From assembly GCF_016858125.1 (NCBI RefSeq), contig NZ_CP064781.1, positions 62,001 through 126,000 on the forward strand: a stretch of 64,000 nt of DNA, in the 5' to 3' direction. Positions 35,316 to 43,618 of the stretch are shown here, piece by piece. A model generated the notes under the pieces. That model was not told the DNA's origin. It searched no databases and worked only from the letters and a program-made list of their open reading frames with translations. Numbering within the stretch: the first letter of the stretch is position 1; each line of letters begins with the position of its first letter. The translations under genes were made by a program, and so were the position numbers. This stretch comes from Azospira restricta. Lineage in GTDB: Bacteria > Pseudomonadota > Gammaproteobacteria > Burkholderiales > Rhodocyclaceae.

Positions 35316-36407
35316 TCAGGTGTTCTGCACGACGATGGTCGGGAACTTGGCCGACATGTCCTTGGCCGTCTCGCCGACCTTGACCGCGACGCGGCGGGCG
35401 ATCGTCCGGTAGATGTCGGCGGCCTTCGAGTCCGGCGCGCCGACCACCGTCGGCTTGCCCGAATCGGCCATCTCGCGGATGTTCAGCTCGAGCGGCAGCG
35501 CGCCGAGGAACTCGACGTTGTAGTCCTTGCACATCGCCTCGCCGCCGCCGGTGCCGAAGATGTGCTCGGCGTGGCCGCAGTTCGAGCAGACGTGGATGCT
35601 CATGTTCTCGACCAGGCCGATGATCGGCACGCTCACCTTCTCGAACATCTTCAGGCCCTTGCGCGCGTCGATCAGCGCGATGTCCTGCGGCGTGGTGACG
35701 ATCACCGCGCCGGTCACCGGCACCTTCTGCGCCAGCGTCAGCTGCGTGTCGCCGGTGCCCGGCGGCATGTCGACGACGAGGTAGTCGAGGTCCTGCCAGT
35801 TGGTGTCGTTGAGCATCTGCTCCAGCGCCTGCACGACCATCGGGCCGCGCCAGACCATCGGCATCTCGACGTCGATCAGGAAGCCGATCGACATCGCCTG
35901 CACGCCGTAGGCCACGAGCGGCTCCATCGACTTGCCGTCGCGCGACTCCGGCTGCTGGCCGGCGAGCCCCAGCATCTGCGGCTGCGACGGACCGTAGATG
36001 TCGGCGTCCAGGATGCCGACGCGCGCGCCTTCCTGGGCCAGCGCCAGCGCCAGGTTCACCGCGGTCGTGCTCTTGCCGACGCCGCCCTTGCCCGAGGCCA
36101 CGGCGATGATGTTCTTCACCCCCGGCAGCGGCTTCAGGCCGCGCTGCACCGCGTGCGAGACGATCTTCACATAGACGTTGGCGCTGACGTTGCCGACGCC
36201 CGGAAGCGCCTTGACCGCGCCGATCACCTGCTTGCGGATGCCGTCGATCTGCGAGTTGGCCGGATAGCCCAGCTCGATGTCGAACGACACGTCGTCGCCA
36301 TCGACCTTGATGTTCTTCGCCGACTTGCCGGCGACATAGTCCTTCTGCGTATTGGGATCGATGAGGCCCTGCAGGGCGGCCTTGACGGCCTCGACGGTGA
36401 CTGCCAT
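35316..36407 (-). CDS. apbC: iron-sulfur cluster carrier protein ApbC/Mrp
   Basis: 363 residues. An N-terminal MIP18/DUF59-like domain (1-90) is followed by a P-loop ATPase of the Mrp/NBP35 family with deviant Walker [27 protein letters not shown] is also visible, as is a Cys pair in [13 protein letters not shown] that would bridge an Fe-S cluster across the dimer. It delivers Fe-S clusters to apo-proteins in the cytoplasm. It is divergent from metG, an arrangement also found in other proteobacteria. Confidence 0.95.
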   Translation of the reverse strand: MAVTVEAVKAALQGLIDPNTQKDYVAGKSAKNIKVDGDDVSFDIELGYPANSQIDGIRKQVIGAVKALPGVGNVSANVYVKIVSHAVQRGLKPLPGVKNIIAVASGKGGVGKSTTAVNLALALAQEGARVGILDADIYGPSQPQMLGLAGQQPESRDGKSMEPLVAYGVQAMSIGFLIDVEMPMVWRGPMVVQALEQMLNDTNWQDLDYLVVDMPPGTGDTQLTLAQKVPVTGAVIVTTPQDIALIDARKGLKMFEKVSVPIIGLVENMSIHVCSNCGHAEHIFGTGGGEAMCKDYNVEFLGALPLELNIREMADSGKPTVVGAPDSKAADIYRTIARRVAVKVGETAKDMSAKFPTIVVQNT

Positions 36408-36456
36408 TTATTCTCGCTCCAGGAAATACTTGAGTAATTTTGTACAGTATCGGGTG

Positions 36457-36512
36457 ATTCTAACCGAAATGTCGGTGATTGGGTCAGGGCGTCCGATGGC
36501 CTTTGCTAGAAT
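36457..36512. promoter_or_regulatory. divergent apbC/metG promoter region
   Basis: For apbC (minus), TAGAAT occupies 36462-36457, with a CTGACC-like -35 about 19 bases upstream. For metG (plus), TAGAAT occupies 36507-36512, 31 bases before the ATG. Both hexamers match the TAGAAT/TAAAAT form seen before other genes here. Confidence 0.45.
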
Positions 36513-36543
36513 TGCGCCTTTCCCCACTCCGGCAGCACCTCCC

Positions 36544-38643
36544 ATGCCCCGCAAGATCCTCGTCACCTCCGCCCTGCCCTACGCCAACGGCGCCATCCAC
36601 CTCGGCCACCTCGTCGAGTACATCCAGACCGACGTCTGGGTGCGCTTCCAGAAGATGCGCGGCAACGAGTGCTGGTACGTCTGCGCCGACGACACGCACG
36701 GCACGCCGATCATGCTGCGCGCGGAGAAGGAGGGGATCACGCCGGAGGCGCTGATCGAGCGCGTGCATGGCGAGCATTCGCGCGATTTCGCCGGCTTCCA
36801 CGTCGGCTTCGACAACTACTATTCGACGCACTCGCCGGAGACGCGCGCCTGCGCCGAGGACATCTACGGCAAGCTGAAGGCGGCCGGGCTGATCGAGGTG
36901 CGCACGATCGAGCAGTACTACGACCCGGTCAAGCAGATGTTCCTGCCCGACCGCTTCATCAAGGGCGAGTGCCCGAAGTGCTCGGCCAAGGACCAGTACG
37001 GCGACAACTGCGAGGTATGCGGCGCCGCCTACACGCCGAACGAGCTGAAGAACCCGTACTCGGCGGTGTCCGGCGCCAAGCCGGAGCTGCGCAACTCGGA
37101 CCACTACTTCTTCAAGCTCTCCGACGCCAAATGCCAGGCCTTCCTGCGCCGGTGGACGCGCGAGGCCGGCCGCCTGCAGGCGGAAGCCTCGAACAAGATG
37201 CAGGAATGGCTCGGCGCCGAGGGCGAGAACAAGCTGACCGACTGGGACATCTCGCGCGACGCGCCGTACTTCGGCTTCGAGATCCCGGAGGCGCCGGGCA
37301 AGTACTTCTACGTCTGGATGGACGCGCCGATCGGCTACATGGGTTCGTTCAAGAACCTGTGCGAAAAACGTGGCCTCGACTTCAACGAGTACTTCAAGCC
37401 CGATTCGTCGACCGAGCTGTACCACTTCATCGGCAAGGACATCCTCTACTTCCACGCGCTGTTCTGGCCGGCCGAGCTGGAGCACGCCGGCTACCGCACG
37501 CCGACCAAGATCTTCGCGCACGGCTTCCTGACCGTGGACGGCGCCAAGATGTCGAAGTCGCGCGGCACCTTCATCACCGCCGAGAGCTACCTGAAGACCG
37601 GGCTCAACCCGGAATGGCTGCGCTACTACTACGCGGCCAAGCTGAACGGCACGATGGAGGACATCGACCTCAACCTCGACGACTTCGTCGCGCGCGTCAA
37701 TTCCGACCTGGTCGGCAAGTACGTGAACATCGCCAGCCGTTGCGCCGGCTTCATCAGCAAGAAGTTCGACGGCAGGCTCGGCCACACCGACGCCGCCTGG
37801 CTGCAGCCGCTGCGCGAGGCCGCCGACAGCATCGCCGCCGCCTACGAGGACCGCGACTTCGGCCGCGCGCTGCGCGAAGTGATGGCGCTGGCCGATGCCG
37901 CCAACGTGGTGGTCAATGACCGCAAGCCGTGGGAGCTGGCCAAGCAGGACGGCAAGGAGGCCGAGCTGCACGCCGCCTGCTCGGAGGCGATCGAGGCCTT
38001 CCGCCTGCTCACGCTGTACCTGAAGCCGGTGCTGCCGAAGGTCGCCGAGGCGGTCGAGGGCTTCCTCGGCATCCAGCCGCTGACCTGGACCGACGCCATC
38101 GCCGCGCTGCCCGCCGGCCACGCGATCAACGCCTACAGCCACCTGATGACGCGCATCGACCCGAAGCAGGTCGTCGCGCTGGTCGAGGCCAACAAGGAAT
38201 CGCTGGGAGCGGTGGCAAATGCGACGCCCGCCCCCGCCCCGCAGAAACACGCCGAGAAACAGGAGAACGCCGTGGCCGCTGCCGCCGCTGCCGCTGAAAG
38301 CGGCCCGCACATCACCATCGACGATTTCATGAAGGTCGACCTGCGCGTCGCGAAGATCGTCGACGCCGGCCACGTCGAAGGAGCCGAGAAGCTGATCCGC
38401 CTGTCGCTCGACATCGGCGAGGAGAAACCGCGCCAGGTCTTCGCCGGCATCAAGTCGGCCTACGATCCGGCGGCGCTGGTCGGGCGGCTGACGGTGATGG
38501 TCGCCAACCTGGCACCGCGCAAGATGAAGTTCGGCATGAGCGAGGGCATGGTGCTCGCCGCGTCGAACGCCGACGACAAGAACGGCGGCCTCTACATCCT
38601 GTCGCCGGATTCCGGCGCGCAGCCGGGGATGCGCGTCAAATGA
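36544..38643 (+). CDS. metG: methionyl-tRNA synthetase
   Basis: 699 residues. It charges tRNA-Met with methionine. The class I signatures are AIHLGHL (HIGH-type) and KMSKS (in [10 protein letters not shown]). The zinc knuckle [17 protein letters not shown] has the four-Cys pattern. The C-terminus carries the appended tRNA-binding domain (about 590-699, starting [13 protein letters not shown]), joined by an Ala/Pro-rich linker. The start is the ATG before [15 protein letters not shown]; an upstream in-frame ATG would precede the promoter. It overlaps the next gene by 4 bases. Confidence 0.97.
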   Translation: MPRKILVTSALPYANGAIHLGHLVEYIQTDVWVRFQKMRGNECWYVCADDTHGTPIMLRAEKEGITPEALIERVHGEHSRDFAGFHVGFDNYYSTHSPETRACAEDIYGKLKAAGLIEVRTIEQYYDPVKQMFLPDRFIKGECPKCSAKDQYGDNCEVCGAAYTPNELKNPYSAVSGAKPELRNSDHYFFKLSDAKCQAFLRRWTREAGRLQAEASNKMQEWLGAEGENKLTDWDISRDAPYFGFEIPEAPGKYFYVWMDAPIGYMGSFKNLCEKRGLDFNEYFKPDSSTELYHFIGKDILYFHALFWPAELEHAGYRTPTKIFAHGFLTVDGAKMSKSRGTFITAESYLKTGLNPEWLRYYYAAKLNGTMEDIDLNLDDFVARVNSDLVGKYVNIASRCAGFISKKFDGRLGHTDAAWLQPLREAADSIAAAYEDRDFGRALREVMALADAANVVVNDRKPWELAKQDGKEAELHAACSEAIEAFRLLTLYLKPVLPKVAEAVEGFLGIQPLTWTDAIAALPAGHAINAYSHLMTRIDPKQVVALVEANKESLGAVANATPAPAPQKHAEKQENAVAAAAAAAESGPHITIDDFMKVDLRVAKIVDAGHVEGAEKLIRLSLDIGEEKPRQVFAGIKSAYDPAALVGRLTVMVANLAPRKMKFGMSEGMVLAASNADDKNGGLYILSPDSGAQPGMRVK

Positions 38644-38921
38644 GCGTGTTCGGCAAGAAGAAGCCGCGCATCAAGCCGCAGCTGACGCTGCGCATCTTTC
38701 TCTGGGCGCTGGTCGACGTGGTCGGCATGCTGCTGCTGTCGCTCGGCCTGATCCATTTCATCTACGGGCCGGGCCGGATGTTCAAGAGCTTCCCCGGCAC
38801 CGGCGGCGAAGCCGCGGTCGTGCTGGCGGCCGGCGCCGCGATCATGATCTGGGCCGCCGGCAACATCCTGCGCGAGATGCTGAAGCAGCCGCACCTGACC
38901 GGCGACGACGAGGCGAGCTAG
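38640..38921 (+). CDS. small two-helix membrane protein
   Basis: 93 residues. A basic N-terminus (KKKPRIKPQ) is followed by two hydrophobic segments (about 17-43 and 58-78) separated by a glycine-rich loop [14 protein letters not shown], then a charged tail. The ATG overlaps the metG stop (ATGA), so it is almost certainly translated with metG. No function is recognised. Confidence 0.75.
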   Translation: MSVFGKKKPRIKPQLTLRIFLWALVDVVGMLLLSLGLIHFIYGPGRMFKSFPGTGGEAAVVLAAGAAIMIWAAGNILREMLKQPHLTGDDEAS

Positions 38922-38924
38922 AAT
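38919..38924 (+). promoter_or_regulatory. candidate -10 element of the carbonic-anhydrase-like gene
   Basis: TAGAAT overlaps the preceding stop codon, 32 bases before the next ATG, which follows GGGGAAGGAA. No clear -35. Confidence 0.4.
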
Positions 38925-38956
38925 CGCCGGGAACCGCCCCGGGGAAGGAACGCCGC

Positions 38957-40018
38957 ATGGACATCCACGCCAAGCCGATCGGCGAACGCATCGACTGGCT
39001 CCTCGAGCGCGCCGGCGACTACTCGGAACGCTTCTGCAGCCCGGAGAACTGGCTGGCGCGCGAGCGCTACCTGGCGCAGCACCCGACCGCGATCGCCGTG
39101 CTCAAGTGCATGGACGGCCGCATCAACATCCCGGTCGCGACGCAGACCCCGCTCGGCATCATCCAGCCCTTCCGCAACCTCGGCGGCATCTTCGACCTCG
39201 GCTGGCCGCACCTCGGCGAGGTACTCGCCGGCTACGTGCAGCGCCGCATCCGCGAAGGCCGCCGGGTGCTGCTGGTCGTCACCTACCACTTCTCGCGCGG
39301 CAGCAAGGCGCGCGGCTGCGCCGGCTTCGACTACGACACCGACGCCGCGCGGGCGCATACCCGCCGCATCCGGCAGCAGGTGGCGACGGTGTTCGGGCAG
39401 GCGCACGGCACGGTCTATCCGCTGGTCTGCGGCTTCGAGACCGACGAGGATGCGCTGCTGGTGCACGGCGACGGCGAGGCCGTGCTCGACCTGGCGACGC
39501 TCGGCGCCGACGAGGAGGCCGCGCTCGCGCCGCGGCTGGCGGCGCTGCTGCCGGACATGCCGGAGCAAGTGCGCGCCGACCTGCTGCCGCTGCTCGCCGG
39601 CAACCTGCGCCACGTCGCCGAGGTCCGGCGCACGCCGCGCGCGGCCGAAACCGAGCACCGCGAGTGGATGATCTGCGTCGGCCGCGGCTTCGACTTCCTG
39701 CACATGCCGAACCTGGCGCTGATCGTCGGCCCCTACAGCCCGGAGCTGGCCGAGCCGGTGGCGACGGCCGCCGGCATCATCGCCGGCAACATGCGCGACC
39801 GGCGCATTCCCGGCGACGGCTTCCTGCTGCTCGCGTCGGTGCCGTACGAGGAAGTCGGCGTCGATCGTGCGCGCGCCGAGCTGAAGTCGCGCTTTCTCGC
39901 CGAGTTCTCGGCCGGCGTGATCGCCGCCCGCCACCCGGCGCTGGCGCGCGGCATGCACCTGCGCACCGCGGTCCTCGACTGGCGCTCGCGCCGGCTGGAG
40001 CAGCTCGACGCCGGCTGA
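38957..40018 (+). CDS. CsoSCA/beta-carbonic-anhydrase-like zinc protein
   Basis: 353 residues, no signal peptide or membrane segment. The sequence shows a beta-carbonic-anhydrase-type dyad and ligand set: Cys51-x-Asp53-x-Arg55 in VLKCMDGRINIP, then His111 and Cys121 in TYHFSRGSKARGC. The wide His-x9-Cys spacing is unlike ordinary beta-CA (His-x2-Cys) but near that of the carboxysomal enzyme CsoSCA. No carboxysome shell or RuBisCO gene is visible. The neighbouring DAB operon (DabA is itself a beta-CA-like CO2 hydratase) points to inorganic-carbon metabolism. The enzymatic role is inferred; a non-catalytic homologue is possible. Confidence 0.65.
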   Translation: MDIHAKPIGERIDWLLERAGDYSERFCSPENWLARERYLAQHPTAIAVLKCMDGRINIPVATQTPLGIIQPFRNLGGIFDLGWPHLGEVLAGYVQRRIREGRRVLLVVTYHFSRGSKARGCAGFDYDTDAARAHTRRIRQQVATVFGQAHGTVYPLVCGFETDEDALLVHGDGEAVLDLATLGADEEAALAPRLAALLPDMPEQVRADLLPLLAGNLRHVAEVRRTPRAAETEHREWMICVGRGFDFLHMPNLALIVGPYSPELAEPVATAAGIIAGNMRDRRIPGDGFLLLASVPYEEVGVDRARAELKSRFLAEFSAGVIAARHPALARGMHLRTAVLDWRSRRLEQLDAG

Positions 40019-40024
40019 GCGGCG

Positions 40025-40147
40025 TCAGTGCAGTCGGTCGGACGGATCGTCGTCCTCGTGTTCGTCGCGGCGACGGCGCGAAAGGATGGCGACGATGACG
40101 ATCACCGCCGGAATGATCGTCGCCAGGAGCATCAGGTCGAGACCCAC
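40025..40147 (-). CDS. possible small single-helix membrane protein
   Basis: A 40-codon frame starting at a GTG preceded by GGAGGT at 4 bases. It encodes a hydrophobic helix (LMLLATIIPAVIVIVAIL) followed by RRRR and an acidic tail. An inner ATG would give 35 residues. It lies downstream of a minus-strand terminator, so its expression is uncertain. A helix followed by a positive cluster is typical of genuine small membrane proteins. Confidence 0.4.
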   Translation of the reverse strand: MGLDLMLLATIIPAVIVIVAILSRRRRDEHEDDDPSDRLH

Positions 40148-40182
40148 CGGGACCTCCGCCGCGCAGCGCGGACAATGCGGAC

Positions 40183-40206
40183 AAAAAAAACCGCCCCGCG
40201 GGGCGG
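40183..40206 (-). terminator. rho-independent terminator (minus strand)
   Basis: A perfect 16-base palindrome (CCGCCCCG / CGGGGCGG) is followed, on the minus strand, by eight T. It has no T tract on the plus strand. The only minus-strand unit feeding it is the DAB operon ending at 40630, whose transcript would then run antisense through the ribbon-helix-helix gene. Confidence 0.8.
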
Positions 40207-40327
40207 GGCGCGAAGACCTGTCGCCGGGGCTGCCGCGCAAGGCGTGCGGCAGGCGGAAAACAGACCGGGCTAGTACGCAACACACTAAACCGACTGCTAT
40301 TCTATTTAAAACGCGTTTGCCTGCAAT

Positions 40328-40355
40328 TTGAATTTGATTCAAATTCAATTACAAT
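40328..40355 (+). promoter_or_regulatory. promoter with embedded palindromic operator, upstream of the RHH gene
   Basis: -35 TTGAAT (40328-40333), 16-base spacer, -10 TACAAT (40350-40355). A perfect 21-base palindrome (arms TTGAATTTGA and TCAAATTCAA around one T, 40328-40348) covers the -35 and spacer completely. A bound regulator would block polymerase. The region 40260-40355 is strikingly AT-rich for this genome; 40207-40259 holds only a GC hairpin without a T tract. Confidence 0.7.
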
Positions 40356-40407
40356 GCGGCCACGCGCGCGCCCTCCGCGTCCGCGCGCCGCAACACGGAG
40401 CACATGC

Positions 40408-40617
40408 ATGGAAAACCGGACTGCCAGACTGACCATCCTGATCGACCCGCGCAAGAAGAAGATCTTCGAGGAGATCTGCGCGGCGCACGACCTGACGCCG
40501 TCGCAGGTGGTGCGCAAGCTGATCCGCCAGTACATCATCGACAACGCCGAAGGCCGCGAGCTGCCGGACTGGCTGACCGGCCCGGCGCGCACGCGCGGCG
40601 ACGGCGACGCCGGCTGA
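40408..40617 (+). CDS. ribbon-helix-helix (CopG-like) DNA-binding protein
   Basis: 69 residues from the ATG behind CGGAG; a longer in-frame version would begin at the -10. The pattern is a short beta-strand (TARLTILID), helix (KKKIFEEICAAH), turn (LTPSQ) and second helix (VVRKLIRQYIID), i.e. the RHH fold that binds palindromes as a dimer. No toxin gene adjoins it, so a stand-alone regulator is more likely than an antitoxin. Autoregulation through the palindrome over its promoter is likely. It converges on the DAB operon with a 12-base gap. Confidence 0.75.
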   Translation: MENRTARLTILIDPRKKKIFEEICAAHDLTPSQVVRKLIRQYIIDNAEGRELPDWLTGPARTRGDGDAG

Positions 40618-40629
40618 GCTGCCCGCCGC

Positions 40630-42102
40630 TCAGGACAGGCGCGCCACCCACAGCTCCGCCGCCGGGCGGATCGCTTCGAGCAACCACGACGGCCACAGGC
40701 CGAAGCCGACCAGCAGCAGCGCGAACAGCAGCGCGACGGCGAACTCGCGCCGCGTCAGATCGTCGGCCTCGTCCGCCGGCCCCGGCCGCAGCGGCCCGAA
40801 GAAGGCGCTGCGGTACGGCGCCAGGAAGGCGGCGGCGGCCACCACCAGGCCGAACAGCGCGGCCAGCGCGGCGCCGCTGTGCGCCGGCAGCGCCGCGACG
40901 AGAATCAGGAATTCCGCCGGGAAGCCGCTGGTCCCCGGCATCCCCATCCCCGCCAGCCCGAACAGCAGCAGCAGCCCGGCCAGCCGCGGCATGCGCCGGC
41001 GCAGCCCGGACAGCCGCGCCAGGTCGCTGCCGCCGAGCCGCCGCTGCAGCGCGGCGAGCAGCAGGAAGCTGCCGCCGGTGGCGAGCGCGAAGCCGAGCAG
41101 CAGCAGCACCGTGCCCTGCACGCCGGCGACCGAGAACGAGGCCAGCCCGAGCACCGCCAGCCCGACGTGCGAAACGCTGCCGTAGGCCAGCGCGCCGCGC
41201 AGGTTGCTCTGCGCCAGCGCCGCCACCGCGCCGTAGAGGATCGCCAGCGTGCCCAGCCCGGCAAGCAGCCAGTGCAGCTCGCGCGCGACCAGCGGCGACA
41301 GCGGCAGCGCCAGCCGCAGCAGGCCGTAGGCGCCGAGCTTGAGGCCGACCAGCAGCGCCGTCACCGTCGCCGGGGCGCCCAGCGCCAGCGACGGCAGCCA
41401 GGTGTGCAGCGGCACGAACGGCACCTTGACGCCGAGGCCGATCAGCAGCAGCAGGAACACCGCCAACTGCACGCCGCGCGGCAGCGCGTCGGGGGCGAGC
41501 GCGAGCAGCGCCGGCAGGTCGAAGCCGAGGCCGCTGGCGGCGGCGAGCAGCAGCAGCGCGAAGAGCAACGGCACGCCGCCGGCAAGCATGATCAGGAAGT
41601 AGCGTGCCGCCGCCGCACGACCGGCGGCGCCCAGCCCCCACAGCCCGATCAGGAAGTACAGCGGCAGCAGCGCGAACTCCCAGAAGACGAAGAAGAGCAG
41701 CGTGTCGAGCGCGCAGAAGACGCCCAGCGTGGCGCCCTCCAGCAGCAACAGCAGCGCGTAGTGGAAGCCCGGCGCCGGGCGCGGCGCGCGCGCGCCGGCG
41801 ACGATCGCGGCGGCGAAGAGCAGCGCCGTCGTCGGCAGGAAGAACAGCGACAGGCCGTCGACGCCGACCCGGTAATGCACGCCGATGCCCGGGATCCACA
41901 GCCGCTCCTCGAGCAGCTGGAAATCGCCGCGAGCCGGATCGAACAGGCCGACCGCGGCGAGCGCCGCGAGCAGCGTCGCGCCGGCGGCGGCGATCGCCAG
42001 CGCGCGCGCGCCGCCGCCGCGGGCGAGCAGCAGGCAGCCGGCGGCGCCGGCGAAGGGCAGCGCCAGTAGCAGGCTGAGGATCGGGAAGGCGCCCGCCGCC
42101 AT
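40630..42102 (-). CDS. NuoM-like proton-channel subunit, distal gene of the DAB operon
   Basis: 490 residues, about 14 hydrophobic helices, Proton_antipo_M family. The conserved TM5 Glu is present (FFVFWEFALLPLYFL), as are the TM7 Lys (GLGVKVPFVPLHTWLP) and the later Lys (VGLKLGAYGLLR). The loop after HTWLP reads SLALGAPATV instead of the usual DAHVEAP. It lies one base after the preceding gene and has no NuoA-K partners, so it is not part of respiratory Complex I. Probably a proton- or cation-conducting partner of DabA/DabB. Confidence 0.82.
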   Translation of the reverse strand: MAAGAFPILSLLLALPFAGAAGCLLLARGGGARALAIAAAGATLLAALAAVGLFDPARGDFQLLEERLWIPGIGVHYRVGVDGLSLFFLPTTALLFAAAIVAGARAPRPAPGFHYALLLLLEGATLGVFCALDTLLFFVFWEFALLPLYFLIGLWGLGAAGRAAAARYFLIMLAGGVPLLFALLLLAAASGLGFDLPALLALAPDALPRGVQLAVFLLLLIGLGVKVPFVPLHTWLPSLALGAPATVTALLVGLKLGAYGLLRLALPLSPLVARELHWLLAGLGTLAILYGAVAALAQSNLRGALAYGSVSHVGLAVLGLASFSVAGVQGTVLLLLGFALATGGSFLLLAALQRRLGGSDLARLSGLRRRMPRLAGLLLLFGLAGMGMPGTSGFPAEFLILVAALPAHSGAALAALFGLVVAAAAFLAPYRSAFFGPLRPGPADEADDLTRREFAVALLFALLLVGFGLWPSWLLEAIRPAAELWVARLS

Positions 42103-42103
42103 C

Positions 42104-43618
42104 TCAGCCGCCTCCGAAGCGCGCGGCGGCCGCCTGCGTCGCCGCCTCGGTCAGCTGCAGCCAGGGCTCGGGCAGGAAACCCGCGGCCAGCAGCACGAAC
42201 AGCGTCAGCCCGCCGAGCAGGTACTCCATCGGCCGCACGCGCTCCGCCGCGGTGCGCTCGCCGCCGTCCGGCGCCGGCGCCAGGAAGGCGCGCTGGAAGG
42301 CCCACAGCAGGAAGCCGGCGGCGGCGACGTTGCCGAGCGCGGTGGCCACCGTCGGCAGCGCGCCGAAGCGCTCGATCGCCGCCTCCAGCACCAGGTGCGC
42401 GGCGTCGAAGCCGGGCGTGCCAGGCATGCCGACGATCGAGAAGCCGCCGATCAGGAAGGCGATGGCGATGAACGGAATGCGCTCGAACAGCCCGCCCAGC
42501 TCGGCCAGCTCGGCGGTATGGGTGCGCTTGAAGACGAAGGCGACCATCAAGAGCAGCACGGTCACCGCGAAGCCGAAGTTAACGGCGAGCAGCAGCGCGC
42601 CCTGCACGCCGAGCGGATGCAGCGTGAACAGGCCGATCACGATCAGGCTGGTGTGGCTGACCACGGCGAAGCCGAGCAGGCGGCGCAGGTTGGTCTGCAA
42701 GAGCGCCAGCGCCGCGGTGAAGAAGACGCCGGCACCGGCGAAGGCGACCACGTAGGGCTGCCAGGCGAGCACCGCGTCCGGCGTCAGCGGCAGCACGTAA
42801 CGCAGCATGCCGTAGATGCCGACCTTGATCCCGAGCATCAGCGTCGGCGCGATCGCGATCGTGCCGTGCTGCGCCATGTCCGGCAGCCAGCCGTGCAGCG
42901 GGAACAGCGGCGTGCGCACGGCGAGCCCGTAGAAGAGCAGGAAGAAGGCGGCCGACTGGAACCTGCCGAGCGGCGGCGTCAGCGCCAGGTCGAACAGGTC
43001 GAAGCTCCACAGGCCGCCGGTGGCGTCGGCGTGCCCCCAGCCGAGCACCAGCACGCCGCCGGCGAAGAGCAGCCAGCCGAAGCCCTGGTACTGCAGGAAA
43101 CGCGAGAAGGCGAGGTCGCCGGCGTCGCCGGCCGCCCACACGCGCAGCAGGTAGGCGACCAGCGCCAGCTCGAAGGCCGAGGCGGCGGCGAACCACAGCA
43201 GGTTCACGGTGACCAGCATGGTCATCAGCGCCGCCTGCGCGAGCAGGATCACGACCAGCAGCGAGGCATGCGGCATCCTCTCGCGCGCCGGCTCGTAGAG
43301 CGACAGCAGCAGGCCGATCAGCGCTGCGACCAGCACGAACAGCGCGGTGACGCCGTCGGCGCCGGCGTGATAGGCCAGCCAGTCGGCGCGCTCGGCGAAC
43401 TGCAGCGCCGCCGAGCTCGCGTCGAGGCCGCGGTAGAGCAGCACCGCGAGCAGCAGCTCGCCGAGGAAGACGCCGCGCGCCAGCGCCACCGCCCACGGCC
43501 GGCGGCGCAGCGCGTGCAGCACGACGGCGCCGGCCAGCGGCAGCAGCTGCAGCAGCGCCAGCAGCGGCAGGCCGGCATGCCGGGTCCAGTGCAGTTCTTC
43601 GAGCAGGACGGGGGTCAT
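42104..43618 (-). CDS. NuoL/M/N-like proton-channel subunit of the DAB operon
   Basis: 504 residues, about 14 helices, Proton_antipo_M-like. The TM5 Glu is present (FELALVAYLL). The TM7 position that is Lys in Complex I subunits is Arg here ([16 protein letters not shown]), while the TM8 Lys is kept (MLGIKVGIYGMLRY). The ATG overlaps the dabB stop by 4 bases (ATGA), so it is translationally coupled to dabB. The Lys-to-Arg change may alter or block proton transfer in this channel. Confidence 0.82.
   Translation of the reverse strand: MTPVLLEELHWTRHAGLPLLALLQLLPLAGAVVLHALRRRPWAVALARGVFLGELLLAVLLYRGLDASSAALQFAERADWLAYHAGADGVTALFVLVAALIGLLLSLYEPARERMPHASLLVVILLAQAALMTMLVTVNLLWFAAASAFELALVAYLLRVWAAGDAGDLAFSRFLQYQGFGWLLFAGGVLVLGWGHADATGGLWSFDLFDLALTPPLGRFQSAAFFLLFYGLAVRTPLFPLHGWLPDMAQHGTIAIAPTLMLGIKVGIYGMLRYVLPLTPDAVLAWQPYVVAFAGAGVFFTAALALLQTNLRRLLGFAVVSHTSLIVIGLFTLHPLGVQGALLLAVNFGFAVTVLLLMVAFVFKRTHTAELAELGGLFERIPFIAIAFLIGGFSIVGMPGTPGFDAAHLVLEAAIERFGALPTVATALGNVAAAGFLLWAFQRAFLAPAPDGGERTAAERVRPMEYLLGGLTLFVLLAAGFLPEPWLQLTEAATQAAAARFGGG

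Noticed and set aside
40408-40617. Toxin-antitoxin module with the RHH protein as antitoxin.
   Set aside because: No small toxin frame lies on either side on the same strand.
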